A stretch of DNA of 64,000 nt from NCBI GenBank assembly GCA_963556695.1, contig CAUWAG010000007.1, positions 1,860,001 through 1,924,000 on the forward strand. Reading direction: 5' to 3'. This document shows, one piece after another, positions 10,317-19,676 of this stretch. The stretch comes from Anthostomella pinea (lineage: Eukaryota; Ascomycota; Sordariomycetes; Xylariales; Xylariaceae). Within the stretch, counting starts at the first letter, position 1; every line of letters begins with the position of its first letter. The notes beneath the pieces are model-generated. The model ran no database searches. It was not told the origin of the DNA and saw only the letters and a list, made by a program, of their open reading frames with translations. The position numbers and the translations under genes are program-made.

Positions 10317-11908
10317 CATGCCGTCGATGGGCAGACATATCGTCGACGGGCAGCCGCCACCTGAACTCCCCTGAGCCAGACCTGATGTTGCGGTTAGCTC
10401 GGTCAGGGTATTGCCATGTTGTTGGACTTTAGTGTGGTGTTTTGTCGCGGCGCCGAACTTCGAAGCCTACTAGATGCGACACCCCGGATTGTTTCAGGAG
10501 ATGACCTGATCGTATATGCCGAGCCAGGCGCGCCGTCTCTCTACTACCTGCGCTGACTTTCCGTTTCGGGACAGCGACTAGACAGGTACTGTCCTGCTCA
10601 TTTCGGTAGGCAGACCGTCACGGACAAGCGTTGATGCGCCGGCTCTTAGGAGCGGCGCTATCGTTCATGATGAAGCGCCGGCGCGTCCGTATTCGGTGGC
10701 CGAGCGCTCACGTTAGTTGCGGCTTCCGCATGCGTCGATATGCTCTTGGTCTGCGACGGGGCGCAGCCAGCAGGCTAACCACGTGGTTCCCCTATTTGAT
10801 ACAGACCCTGAGGGGGCATGCATAGGCTAGACCTACGACCACAGAGCAGTTTGGTGAGAGTTGCAATTTCACGGAGTGATAATCCGATCTAGCTGCTCCG
10901 CTTGGCACGTCTGCTACTCCTCTAAGGGCTCACTCCTCAATAAGCTTATTCCGAACGTCTGACGGCCTCTTCGGGGTGATCCAGCCTTCCCTGTGCCTGA
11001 CGATCGCATCCACACGCCAGGTCTGGAAGAAATCTCCGGTTTTCTGTTCGAGCCACGTGTCGTGGCGAAGTCCCTCGAAACATATGGTCCTATATTGACG
11101 TGATATCGAACTTCATGCGGACTGGAGTATACGACACGTAGTCTCATGCATGGGAGCTGGGGGATACGACGGGAGCTGGAGGAAAACATGGGCGACGAGG
11201 ATGGACGATACCCTCAGTCCGAGTAGTCGGCTTGCGAGAAGGCAACGCTGGATGGCCTTTCCTCTAGAGCAAAGCGCGTGTCGATCTCACCCTGCAAGTC
11301 GAGGGATCAGTCTAGAACTAGGACGTAGCTTGCAGGTTCTGTTTACACTACCTGGCGCGAACAGCAAACCGAAGCAGCCGCCGTTCGCAGCTAGGTGGTA
11401 GCTGTAGTCCCCAAGAGGCGTCCAGGGTTTGTTGATCTTCGGCACTTGCCAACAGCAGCATGGTGACGGTCCTTCTGGTGATCGTGGAGGCTGATCATCA
11501 GGGGTAGAAAAGAGGATCGTCGTCGCCAGATGCGGCCCATGCGGCAGATGTTGCGTTGGGCGAGGAACTACTGCAGAAGAACCCGGGTCTGGCCTGCTCG
11601 TGCACCCAGGTGGTTACCGCCTGGTTTTGGGTTGTAGTGTATGTAGACTCGACGGAACTGTCGTGCAGCTTGGTCCCTTTCCATGGGCAGAGCTCGTGTC
11701 ACCCCTGGACGCACAGATCCAAGGGTCCTCTATTCCGACGCCTTTCCTTCGAGTCAACGGGTCTTGTAGAACGATTGCAGAATGACTTGGGATACGACAC
11801 TAATTCAGAGTCTGAAGATCCTCTCGACCATTACATCGTTTGTTCCTCGACCTATCTCGTATAACCCCACAAACCCTAGCCGACTCATCACCGTCGACGC
11901 AACTAAGC
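10317..11908. other. Intergenic region
   Basis: GC-moderate DNA with no recognised gene, RNA or repeat. Confidence 0.4.
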
Positions 11909-12631
11909 TCACAAGCCGGTGACCGCCTCCGGGCTCACAACGACCAGAGTCACCTTGGTCCATGGACGATCGGGGTCATAGGCTGGAAGATTGCGTCAGT
12001 ATAGAGTTTAGAGCGTGCAGTGCAAACGGCACGTTCCTCACCTGTATTCCCTTCCGGCGTGTAGCGGAAGTCGTATATGCCATTGAAGGGCCTCACGCCA
12101 ATGTTGCCTCCCTCCGCCAGGGTGTCCAGGGACTTCAAAGCCAGCTCGATCTGCACGGCATCCGTATCGGGATTGCAGCCGTAGACCGGCTCGAAGACGG
12201 CGCGAGGGTCTCCTCGCTCAGTCATGAACATCTTGGTCGTGTTGTCCTTGACCTCGTACTAAAGTAAACCTAATCAGCACTCAGATGCCGGTGGAGGGAA
12301 TCGCTACTCTTTCCCATTGAGGGATAGAGCGGACTTTTACCTCTCCGTTGATGACTGCGCGACGCGGCGGGTCCCAGGGCAGCGTGAGGACGCCATCGAC
12401 AAGCGTGAGTGCGCTCGTCGAGTTGCCGGACGGACTGACAAACAGGTGCTGGTCGCCGCCGCCCCAGTCCCAGATATTCAGGTAGTGGTTATGGACCACC
12501 GGCAACGATGCGTTTTGGACCTGGACGGCAAATCCCTCTGTGATGTTGTTCGAGAGCGTATCGCTCGGAATGTCGCATGCCCTAGTGGCAGCGATGGCCG
12601 AGGCAAGCAACAAGGTGGCTGGCTTCAGCAT
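11909..12631 (-). CDS. Small secreted protein, three exons
   Basis: Exons 12341-12631, 12042-12258 and 11909-11982 join in frame to 193 residues. Intron 1 (12259-12340, 82 nt) runs from GTAAAA to TTTAG with a CTGAT branch site; intron 2 (11983-12041, 59 nt) runs from GTGAGG to CCAG with CTGAC. Residues 1-17 are a signal peptide (MLKPATLLLASAIAATRA). The mature part has N-glycosylation sequons, a W-rich WDWGGGDQHLF segment, and ends PWTKVTLVVVSPEAVTGL. It resembles a family of secreted ascomycete proteins of unknown function. The second splice is inferred: without it the frame ends at 11950 with an unrelated tail. Extracellular location is likely; function unknown. Confidence 0.65.
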
Positions 12632-13936
12632 CTTGAAGTGTTGTGTTCTTGGACAGTATGTGATCTGCTCAGCAAGCACGACGAGCGAGATATGGTCACC
12701 TTGTGGTCGGTCAGCTCGTGCGGGGATGTAAGCCTATGGGTGTTGATCTCGAAGTTTCTCAATCCCCACGACAGGAGGAAGGGGAGGACAATTGCAGAGA
12801 AAGACACCGGGTGTCGTGGCTCCGTATTCATCAATTATATGAGTGAACATTAGAGGTCACTCTTCGAGCACTCCATCGTGTTGCAGCGTCTCATCTGAGA
12901 AATATGTGCATATGCACAGAGAGAGCAATATAGAATGTCCCTCGCTGTAGCTGGAACTTGAAGGGGGCCCGGGGAATGTCGTATTGTTGGCGCTCGCCAA
13001 GACGTTATACGAGATCGTGCATATTCCAACATGGCGCGATGCTACCAACAGCGAGGATTGAACAGCTGCGGAATGCAGCCTGCTTACTGCAGTTCGCGAG
13101 CCGAGCACCTTGACTGGCCAGACAGTCCCAGATGCACGCATGACGTACTGCCGAGTAGGTGGACCTCCGTACCGATTGAGTCGCTGACATGGTCGACGCA
13201 TCATTTATCCGCATTTTGTACCGATATTGTCAGCGGTCGAGTGGTACCAACTGCAATGCTGATGACGGTGTGCCTACCGGGATGTTGATCCTCAGGTCGG
13301 TCTGATCCTCGCAAGTCGATCTCCTTTAGTCTCCAAGAATGAGTCGGGACACTTCTTTATGGACCCAATCGTACCTGGGAACACGAGCCCAATGTATCGA
13401 CACCACACAGAATGACCAGTAGGAAATGTTACATATCCACCAGATTCTGCCGACGGAAGATGCAAGAGAGTGATAGGCAAGCGCAAATGGTGAATGCTGT
13501 AGCCGGTGAGATACAAGCAAGACACGCGGATATACCGGATATTCCATGCGTCGCTATCTTGGATATGTGACTGGAACTGCCCAAGTCTCTGGATCGAGCA
13601 TCTCCGCAGGCGCTTGATGTGACGATGGAAATGCTAAGAAGCGGTGAATGGGCACGATCTGGCCATTGTCTCATTTAGAGGCGCTACAAAAGCAGGAGCA
13701 AGCCTAACTCACACACCGACTGCGAAGTCAGCATAAAGGCTGTGCTTATTCCCGATGTGACGGAGGGAGACGCGAGAGTGCATGCGGAGTTTAGCAGCTC
13801 CCAGAATGGGAGATATTGCCCCCTGAGCCCTCCCCAAGGGCCAAAACCTGAGCAGACCGAGACTGATCCTACTCTCACAGAGTCAGTGTCGACATCCTCG
13901 CTATGGTCACCATCCACACCCCAATGCCCATAGCTC
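12632..13936. other. Intergenic region
   Basis: Several short ORFs on both strands overlap one another and none shows a recognisable family or splice structure. Confidence 0.4.
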
Positions 13937-14272
13937 GTGGCGCTGGTGCGCGACTCGCAGTTCAAGGTCTTGTTCGATCGGTTCGATGGCCGAACCATCT
14001 ATCTGTCGTCCTCGGGGCGCCAGCCTAGGCCGAAAGAGAGATACGGTTTCATGAAGGCGCAACCAGGCGCAGTGGCTTCGGCGCCTCCCAAGTATAAGGC
14101 GCGCTGGACTTCATGCCGCCCGAGGTGCTCAACACCGCCAGCGAGTGGCGAGTCAACCCGTCGATCAATGACACGGGGTATCTGGCGAGGTTATCGTGTA
14201 CATGCTGACTAATCGAGCGAATCTCAGCGAAACGCAACTGCTACATTACTGGGCCAGTCGCCTCCTGCTTCC
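13937..14272 (+). pseudogene. Decayed gene fragment of unknown family
   Basis: Three plus-strand segments in shifted frames look like one protein: VRDSQFKVLFDRFDGRTIYL near 13943, then LDFMPPEVLNTASEWRVNP near 14106, then IVYMLTNRANLSETQLLHYW ending at a stop near 14272. Composition is that of a real protein, but no family was recognised and at least two frame changes are needed. Probably the 3' part of a broken host gene. Confidence 0.3.
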
Positions 14273-15083
14273 TTAGCAGAACCTGGGCAGGCGTGGGCTG
14301 ACATGACCGGTTTTGGTAGTTGTCGTGGCGCTGATGCAGGCCAAACCTGTCCAGCAATGTACGGTGAGACAGGTGCCGGGTATCCGTGGCTGGGCGAATC
14401 TGGACCCAGAACGTCGCGATGATATTTGGTGTTTTGACATAGGTGAGGGGTAATGAGGAGCGGAAGCGTGTATCTGGTACGATTGATCAGTCTGAACGCT
14501 CTATCACCACGAAAAAGATCGTCAGCATCGATCGGGACGGATCCCAGAACGAGGTTTGTATTGGTTTCTCTATCGAGAAGATATCCCAGCATTTGGTAGA
14601 CTCTGTCATGGTGGAATGCGTTAGATTGATAGTTCTGTCTGGTGTCTAGGTATGGCCCTTTGTGGCAGATCAAGGTGTCTGCCAATGTGGCAGTGTCTGT
14701 GGCTGTGGCTATGTCTGTGGCTTAGCCAACATGGCGCCACCATGGGGGCATGGGCCCCAGAGCCTAACACGCGGTCATCGGGAGAATATACAGAGCCGGA
14801 GATACGTGTGTCTCCAGAGTTTAAATTGGGGTCATTGGTGATGTTATAAAAAGAAGATCCGTGCCTCATGAGAGCTGAATAATACAGCACCCGCGTTATG
14901 GCAGGGGACGGGGACCGATACGATGCCACAGTGGAAACTCAATACCCCTTTGCACCAGGACGATGGTCGAGAACAAGTAACATCCGAGAGTAAGAGCCTG
15001 ATACTCAAAGACAGGACCTTATGACCAGAAGCTAGAGAGCACCATCTCTAGTTATTCCTATGACTACTAGCAACGAGGATAAG
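14273..15083. other. Intergenic region before the pogo-like element
   Basis: No gene recognised. A CTGTGGCT/ATGTCTGTGG simple-sequence patch lies near 14690-14725. Confidence 0.4.
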
Positions 15084-15103
15084 CAGGGTTCCGACCAACT
15101 CAA

Positions 15104-15560
15104 CGGATATCAACATATTGGTTAAGTTAACGTCAATATTAACACCAACTCAATTTACAAAAACCTCTATAGCCTTAGCAACTAATTTAACGACGAAGCC
15201 ATCGTAAGTTGATATTAACGTAAATATCGTTAATTTATAGTAAAGCGCCGCCTCAGTGTTAGTAATACTATAAAATTGTAACAATAACACTACTAGGTAG
15301 CTAATAATGGCGTGTATTTAGCTAGCGGGGCTTTTTTAGAAGAAATAAAGTTTTACCAATAACTTTACGAATTTTAAAGTTAAAATTATAAAGAAGATAT
15401 CATGAGATTTGTTATCGTTTTCTAGTTATTTTTGTTTTAAGTTTTATTTGATTTTACAGTATATATACTAACGTAGATGACAAGCGAGCGGCAATTACAA
15501 GCAAACGGCAACTTTTCACCAGCCACCTAACCTTTCAATCAAGGCTCCTAATTGATCAAC
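15104..15560. other. AT-rich subterminal region of pogo 1
   Basis: Strongly AT-rich sequence with no ORF between the left terminal repeat and the transposase start. Fits RIP-depleted repeat DNA. Confidence 0.5.
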
Positions 15561-15568
15561 CAACAATA

Positions 15569-16349
15569 ATGGCATTACGTTATAGCGAATTAGACTTACA
15601 GCTTGTTGTCCAAGCTAAGCGACGCGACCCTTATATTATCATTGGCAAGCTTTCTAAGACTTTATATGTCCCATATAATACCTTAAAGGCTAGAATCACC
15701 GGCCAACCATCACGACGCGATAGCATACCTAATACTTTGAAACTTACGGTTGCCAAAGAGAATGCCATTCTTTTCTTCATTCTTGACCTGGATGCGCGAG
15801 CATTTCCACCCTGGCACAGTTATGTTGAAGATATAGGAATTAATTGTTGGCAGCGCATTGGGATGGACGCGTTGGAAAGAACTGGACGCGGAACTTCATT
15901 AAACGCACACCAGGCCTTTGGACGCGTTTTCATTGGAGGATGGACTACCAGAGGGTCTTGAACAAAGATCCAGACGCGTATCGCACATAGTTTCGTCAAA
16001 TTGTGGCAGCAATCGCAAAACATGGTATCCAAGATACGGATATTTATAACTTCGACAAGACTGGGTTTATGTGGGCATTATTGGGTCCGGCATGGTCGTT
16101 ATAAGTGCCAAAAGACGTGGTAGGCCTAGACAAGCTCAATAAGGCAACAAGGAATGGTCTACAGCAATTTCTGCTGTCAATGCTGATGGTTGGGTGGACC
16201 CGCCGCTCACTATTCTACAGGGCAAAACACACCTCGCGTCATGGTATCGCGACACGACATTACCACGCGATTGGAAGGTGGCTGTGTCCGATAACGGTTG
16301 GACTACGAACAAGATTGGGTTAGAATGGATTCGGCATTTCGACAAGTAT
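15569..16349 (+). pseudogene. Pogo/Fot transposase remnant
   Basis: Starts MALRYSELDLQLVVQAKRRD, a psq-type helix-turn-helix (AKRRDPYIIIGKLSKTLYVP YNTLKARITG, residues about 15-43), expected to bind the terminal repeats, then a CENP-B/Tc5-like region. The frame breaks at a stop at 15959-15961. The start of the DDE domain is readable in other frames (FDKTGF near 16053, then PPLTILQGKTHLASWY near 16197 and NGWTTNKIGLEWIRHFDK near 16297). The sequence ends abruptly at 16349, where an LTR begins. Domain order matches other pogo-like transposases in the window. Confidence 0.7.
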
Positions 16350-16563
16350 TGTCACGGCGAGCGTACTGAGGAGCTGGGACATGGCCGGCAGCAAGCAGCT
16401 ATTACTCTATTGACGAGAATATCAAGACTAGAGAGGAAAGGAAGAGAGAGAGAGAGATAGGTACAGTGGGAGGTTGCCCCTTTAAGGGGATCCTCTGGTC
16501 AGATCCTTCCCCTATTGGGAGGTATCCACTTGTCATGTGGGAAGGTCTGTGCAGGCCGCCACA
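16350..16563 (-). repeat. LTR-X copy (single)
   Basis: About 214 bp, TGTCACGG at one end and a CACA end at the other, matching the LTRs at 42202-42415 and 53294-59989, including the GA-rich run and the AATATCAAGACTAG segment. No 5-bp target duplication is visible. A 9-nt partial repeat of the LTR end (GCCGTCACA) precedes the LINE fragment at 16573. Strand is set by the gag orientation in the larger unit. Confidence 0.75.
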
Positions 16564-16572
16564 GCCGTCACA

Positions 16573-16983
16573 ATGCACTTCTCACGGAAAAAGAACTCAG
16601 ACAATCCTCCGGTCCACCACGGGACAATAAACAGAACAGCAAAGAACTCTATGCGATGGCTGGGTGTCTTCCTGGATAGAAAACTGAACTTCAAAGATCA
16701 CGTTTCCTACTGGGCCAAGAAAGCTAGTAGGGTAGCAAACCACCTTCAAGAACTATGCAACACAGTCAAGGGACTCCCAGTAAAGTCAACCAAGAGGGCT
16801 GTGAAAACTTGTGTTATTCCTATTCTTACACATGGCCTGGAGGCCTGGTACCTAGGAATGGAAAAAATTGGGAGCTTAGGTGGGACATCAGCTTGTCGCA
16901 TTAAAGGGCTTCTTAGAACGATAGATGCTGTACTACGAACGGCAATCAGAGCTATCTTGCCAGTCTGGAAAACACACCCTGGA
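16573..16983 (+). mobile_element. Internal LINE fragment (copy C)
   Basis: Corresponds to the RT C-terminal region of copies A and B (from the HFSRKKN segment to PVWKTHPG). It lacks both LINE ends: an LTR precedes it and the SINE head follows with no spacer. Frame open from 16537 to 17109 through the fusion. Fits a chimera made by template switching rather than an independent insertion. Confidence 0.8.
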
Positions 16984-16985
16984 CA

Positions 16986-17077
16986 GGCCGTATGGCGCAA
17001 TGGTCAAATGCGCCTGGTTGTGTTCTCGTTTGTGCGGTGGGCGACGAGAACAAGTGGGTTCGAATCCTGCTATGGCC
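16986..17077 (+). promoter_or_regulatory. tRNA-like head with RNA polymerase III boxes A and B
   Basis: Acceptor halves GGCCGTA (16986-16992) and TATGGCC (17071-17077) pair with one G-T wobble. The D stem is GCGC/GCGC (16995-16998 with 17010-17013) and contains a box A-like TGGCGCAATGG. The T arm is GTGGG-TTCGAAT-CCTGC (17054-17070), giving box B GGTTCGAATCC. In place of a normal anticodon arm there is a 9-bp hairpin (TGTTCTCGT/ACGAGAACA, 17021-17029 with 17044-17052, 14-nt loop). It is therefore a tRNA-derived internal promoter, not a working tRNA gene. Confidence 0.7.
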
Positions 17078-17568
17078 CCCTTTCTGACCCGGCTTGTGCG
17101 AGTCGATAACCAGCACACGACAGTGGAGAGGCCCCATTTTATCGCAGAGCCCGATAGCCAAGCAGCTTGTCTCCATAATACCCGCTCCTGCGAGGTTTTC
17201 CCCCTTGTGGTTTCCCTTGCCAGCAGATAACAAACACCTACTCCACCCACCAATGCGACATATATCGAACGGCTACTAGAACGATATGTACACCAGAGAA
17301 CTGAGGTTCACTGGGTCGCTTTGTCACTAGATAGGAGGTTTTTCTGACGGAATCGTGCTTGGGTATTGACTAAAACCATCTGAACACTCCAGATTGGTAC
17401 CGCTACAGCGAGGATAGGCTCATGCGCGGATCTGAATGTATCTAATTTGACACCTCTACAACCTTGCGATGCAATGGCTCTGGGAGGCGTGGTCTGCACT
17501 ACTGAGGAGCTACCCCCCACGTTAAATACAAAACAAACAAACAAACAAACAAACAAACAAACAAACAA
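16986..17568 (+). mobile_element. tRNA-headed SINE with LINE-derived tail (copy 1)
   Basis: About 583 bp. The first 92 bases form a tRNA-like head. The body (about 17180-17400) is shared with the copy at 29376-29889. The last roughly 150 bases (TACCGCTACA..., CTCTGGGAGGCGTGG, CCCCCCACGTTAAATACAAAAC) match the 3' UTR of LINE copies A and B, and it ends in the same ACAAAC-type tail. It has no coding capacity, so it would depend on the LINE reverse transcriptase, which usually recognises the shared 3' end. Joined at its 5' side to LINE fragment C. Confidence 0.8.
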
Positions 17569-17856
17569 TCGAAATAATTTAGAAAACCAATATTACTCGC
17601 TCGAAACTTATACATTATTTAAATAAATTTATTTTCAAGATTATAACGTAAAAAGTTAAGTGGTATCATTTTTTTGTTCATTTTATTATCAATACCGAAA
17701 ATAAAAAAACTCCCGTATATATCAACCCACGACAATGTTAATTTCCGGAGATAGGACCTCTCGTTGTTGCACTCAACTTAACTTAGCGACGACGAGGTCG
17801 TGGACAGTGTCAACTCAACTCAACGAAAACCCTTCGTTGACGTAGATTGAGTTGGT
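17569..17856. other. AT-rich 3' subterminal region of pogo 1
   Basis: Very AT-rich (17575-17735), then a GTTGA/TCAAC-rich stretch before the right terminal repeat. No ORF. Confidence 0.45.
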
Positions 17857-18100
17857 CGGAACCCTGAGGACATGACTATACGGTGTAGTTCACACCACTA
17901 CCGCAATGCGGCCCCAACGGCTTCACTTCTCGCGGGTGGCGTCACTTAGGGGAAAAAGACATGATACTCGACAACGACAGCCATGTGAAAAGCGCAAGCC
18001 ACTGGCGAGCGCCATTATTACGCGTGGTCAAGAAACATATTCAATATCCGGCTCTGTTCTAGACAGAGGGTTCTATGCAAATACACCACTATACTAGTCC

Positions 18101-18634
18101 TCACTGCACTCTGTAGTACCTCGTACCACCCGGCATCGTGGCTGTAGCCTCAAGATCATCAGCCTCATCCATCCAGTCGTCGTACTGCCTCGCAGTCCCC
18201 CGGCTGGTGAAGTCGACCTCATCCCAAATGCCTTCACAATTACCTGGCATAGTCTGCGGAGATACTAGCTCTTCCCCACGAGCGGCCTCAAGGTTATCGA
18301 GCTGTCCGAGTAAGTCTTCGGCACCGGAACATCGACGTTCTGTCGTGGGCTCGGGCTCTGAGGACTCGGAGTCGCTGGACTGTATATCGTCGATGGGGTG
18401 GACTATTTCTTTCCCGTGGATGGAGCAGCCGAATCCGGGGTCGTAACCGATTGTTGAAGAACTTACCTTCGTATCCTCTGCGTCAGGAGTGGTTGCGGTA
18501 TCTAGTACCAGAGACGGTGGTGGGCCGCTGCGACGGCCTGCGAAACTTGGAATATCAAGGTCCTCTTTCAGGGTTGTCCAACCGCCGTTGTTGACACTTA
18601 CCTTCAACTCAATGTGGCTAAGAGTGGTCTTCAT
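18101..18634 (-). CDS. Acidic hypothetical protein
   Basis: An uninterrupted 177-residue frame from an ATG at 18634. It is acidic and Ser/Glu/Asp-rich (SSDSESSEPEP), predicted mostly disordered, with no signal peptide, membrane segment or recognised domain. Two GTAAGT motifs occur (near 18604 and 18471), so some of this may be intron, but simple splicing at the first breaks the frame. It sits between two transposon-damaged loci. It may be a real orphan gene or the remnant of one. Confidence 0.35.
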   Translation of the reverse strand: MKTTLSHIELKVSVNNGGWTTLKEDLDIPSFAGRRSGPPPSLVLDTATTPDAEDTKVSSSTIGYDPGFGCSIHGKEIVHPIDDIQSSDSESSEPEPTTERRCSGAEDLLGQLDNLEAARGEELVSPQTMPGNCEGIWDEVDFTSRGTARQYDDWMDEADDLEATATMPGGTRYYRVQ

Positions 18635-19229
18635 TTCCTGTGTACCCTCCGTGGTGAATGTGTGATGTAAGTCAATTACACGTCTCGCAAACTTCAGGAA
18701 AGGGGATTTCTGAACCAGTCAACTGCCTTGCTGTATCTCCAGAGCTCTGGGACAAGTTGAATTTATATTGCATCATTTGATCTATCCCCACAATGGTCAT
18801 TGTGCTCGCCTTTGTCGGCCAGATCTTGTAAAGGCACAATGTGCGTATTTGCTATTTCCTTTGTTCTTGTGCGCAGGGCTGGATTGCTTCCCTGAAATGA
18901 ACAATCGAGACCGTTAGACTTTGTTTATACCACTACTGATTCACGAGGCCGACGATCAAAGGACTGGTACAAGTCTCAAGGCTTTTACTCAAAGTGCAAC
19001 TGCAGCGGAAAATAGTAGTATTATAGTATCAATACACACGATGGTCACTGCCGAGCCTTTGCTCGACAGATGGCTGCATCCCAGAAGAATTGAACACTTT
19101 AGTGTAACTCCAGAAGCAGATGCATCGCCCATTCCGTTAGACAGCGTAACGAACAGGTACCTTGCGTCGTCCCACAGGCGGCAGCGACAGATTAGAAAGA
19201 GAAGTCGTCTCTCCATTCCCACCTCAAGA
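18635..19229. other. Region downstream of the con-13-like gene
   Basis: No separate gene recognised. The minus-strand frame of the con-13-like C terminus stays open into this region to about 18989, but the sequence past 19230 does not look like the family. Confidence 0.35.
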
Positions 19230-19676
19230 GCCACATCCGTTACGCGCGAGAGAAACTTGGCTGACCTGAGCCTCTTCGCACTGCCCTTCTGCACAGACGG
19301 CGAGCTCGGCCCGTGGTGATTCCACTGAGTCACACCTCCAGGTTTGATCAGATCGCCGAGCAGCTGTTGGGCCGCCGAAACCTGATGTTGGATCTGCGTG
19401 CATAGGTGTCAGTGTTTGTCATCAGCCAACTATAGGGGCGCACGAGGCCTACCTGGGATGCAGCAGAACTATACTGTGCCAGTCCACCGGGGTTGACATT
19501 CTCGTAGTGCGCGAGGAAGCCCGTCTCCGCAAAGTCCTCGATGTAGTTCGTCTTCCCGTAGTCAGATACGATGGCCGCATCTTGGGCCACGGCGTCGTGC
19601 CATATGCTGCTGTCGCTAAGGCTCCCACTGGGGTTGGAAAAGCCGTCGAGGCTGTGCGTGATCTCGTGGGCCATTA

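Larger units (their letters stand above)
15084..17876 (+). mobile_element. Pogo/Fot-like transposon 1, with internal replacement
   Basis: Bounded by perfect 20-bp terminal inverted repeats: CAGGGTTCCGACCAACTCAA at 15084-15103 and its reverse complement at 17857-17876. Inside the left end lies AT-rich DNA (15110-15560), then transposase remnants (15569-16349). The transposase stops at an LTR, followed by a LINE fragment and a SINE; only an AT-rich tail (17569-17856) leads to the right terminus, so the transposase C-terminal half was lost. The bases flanking the repeats are AAG and AGG, so a clean TA duplication is not visible. Inactive. Confidence 0.75.

Noticed and set aside
16986..17077. A functional tRNA gene
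   Set aside because: No anticodon arm or variable loop of normal size can be drawn, and it is fused to a SINE body with a LINE tail.
16933..17253. Protein-coding genes over the SINE (also at 29222-29596)
   Set aside because: The similar minus-strand frames in the two SINE copies reflect shared repeat DNA; no family and tRNA-like head lies within.
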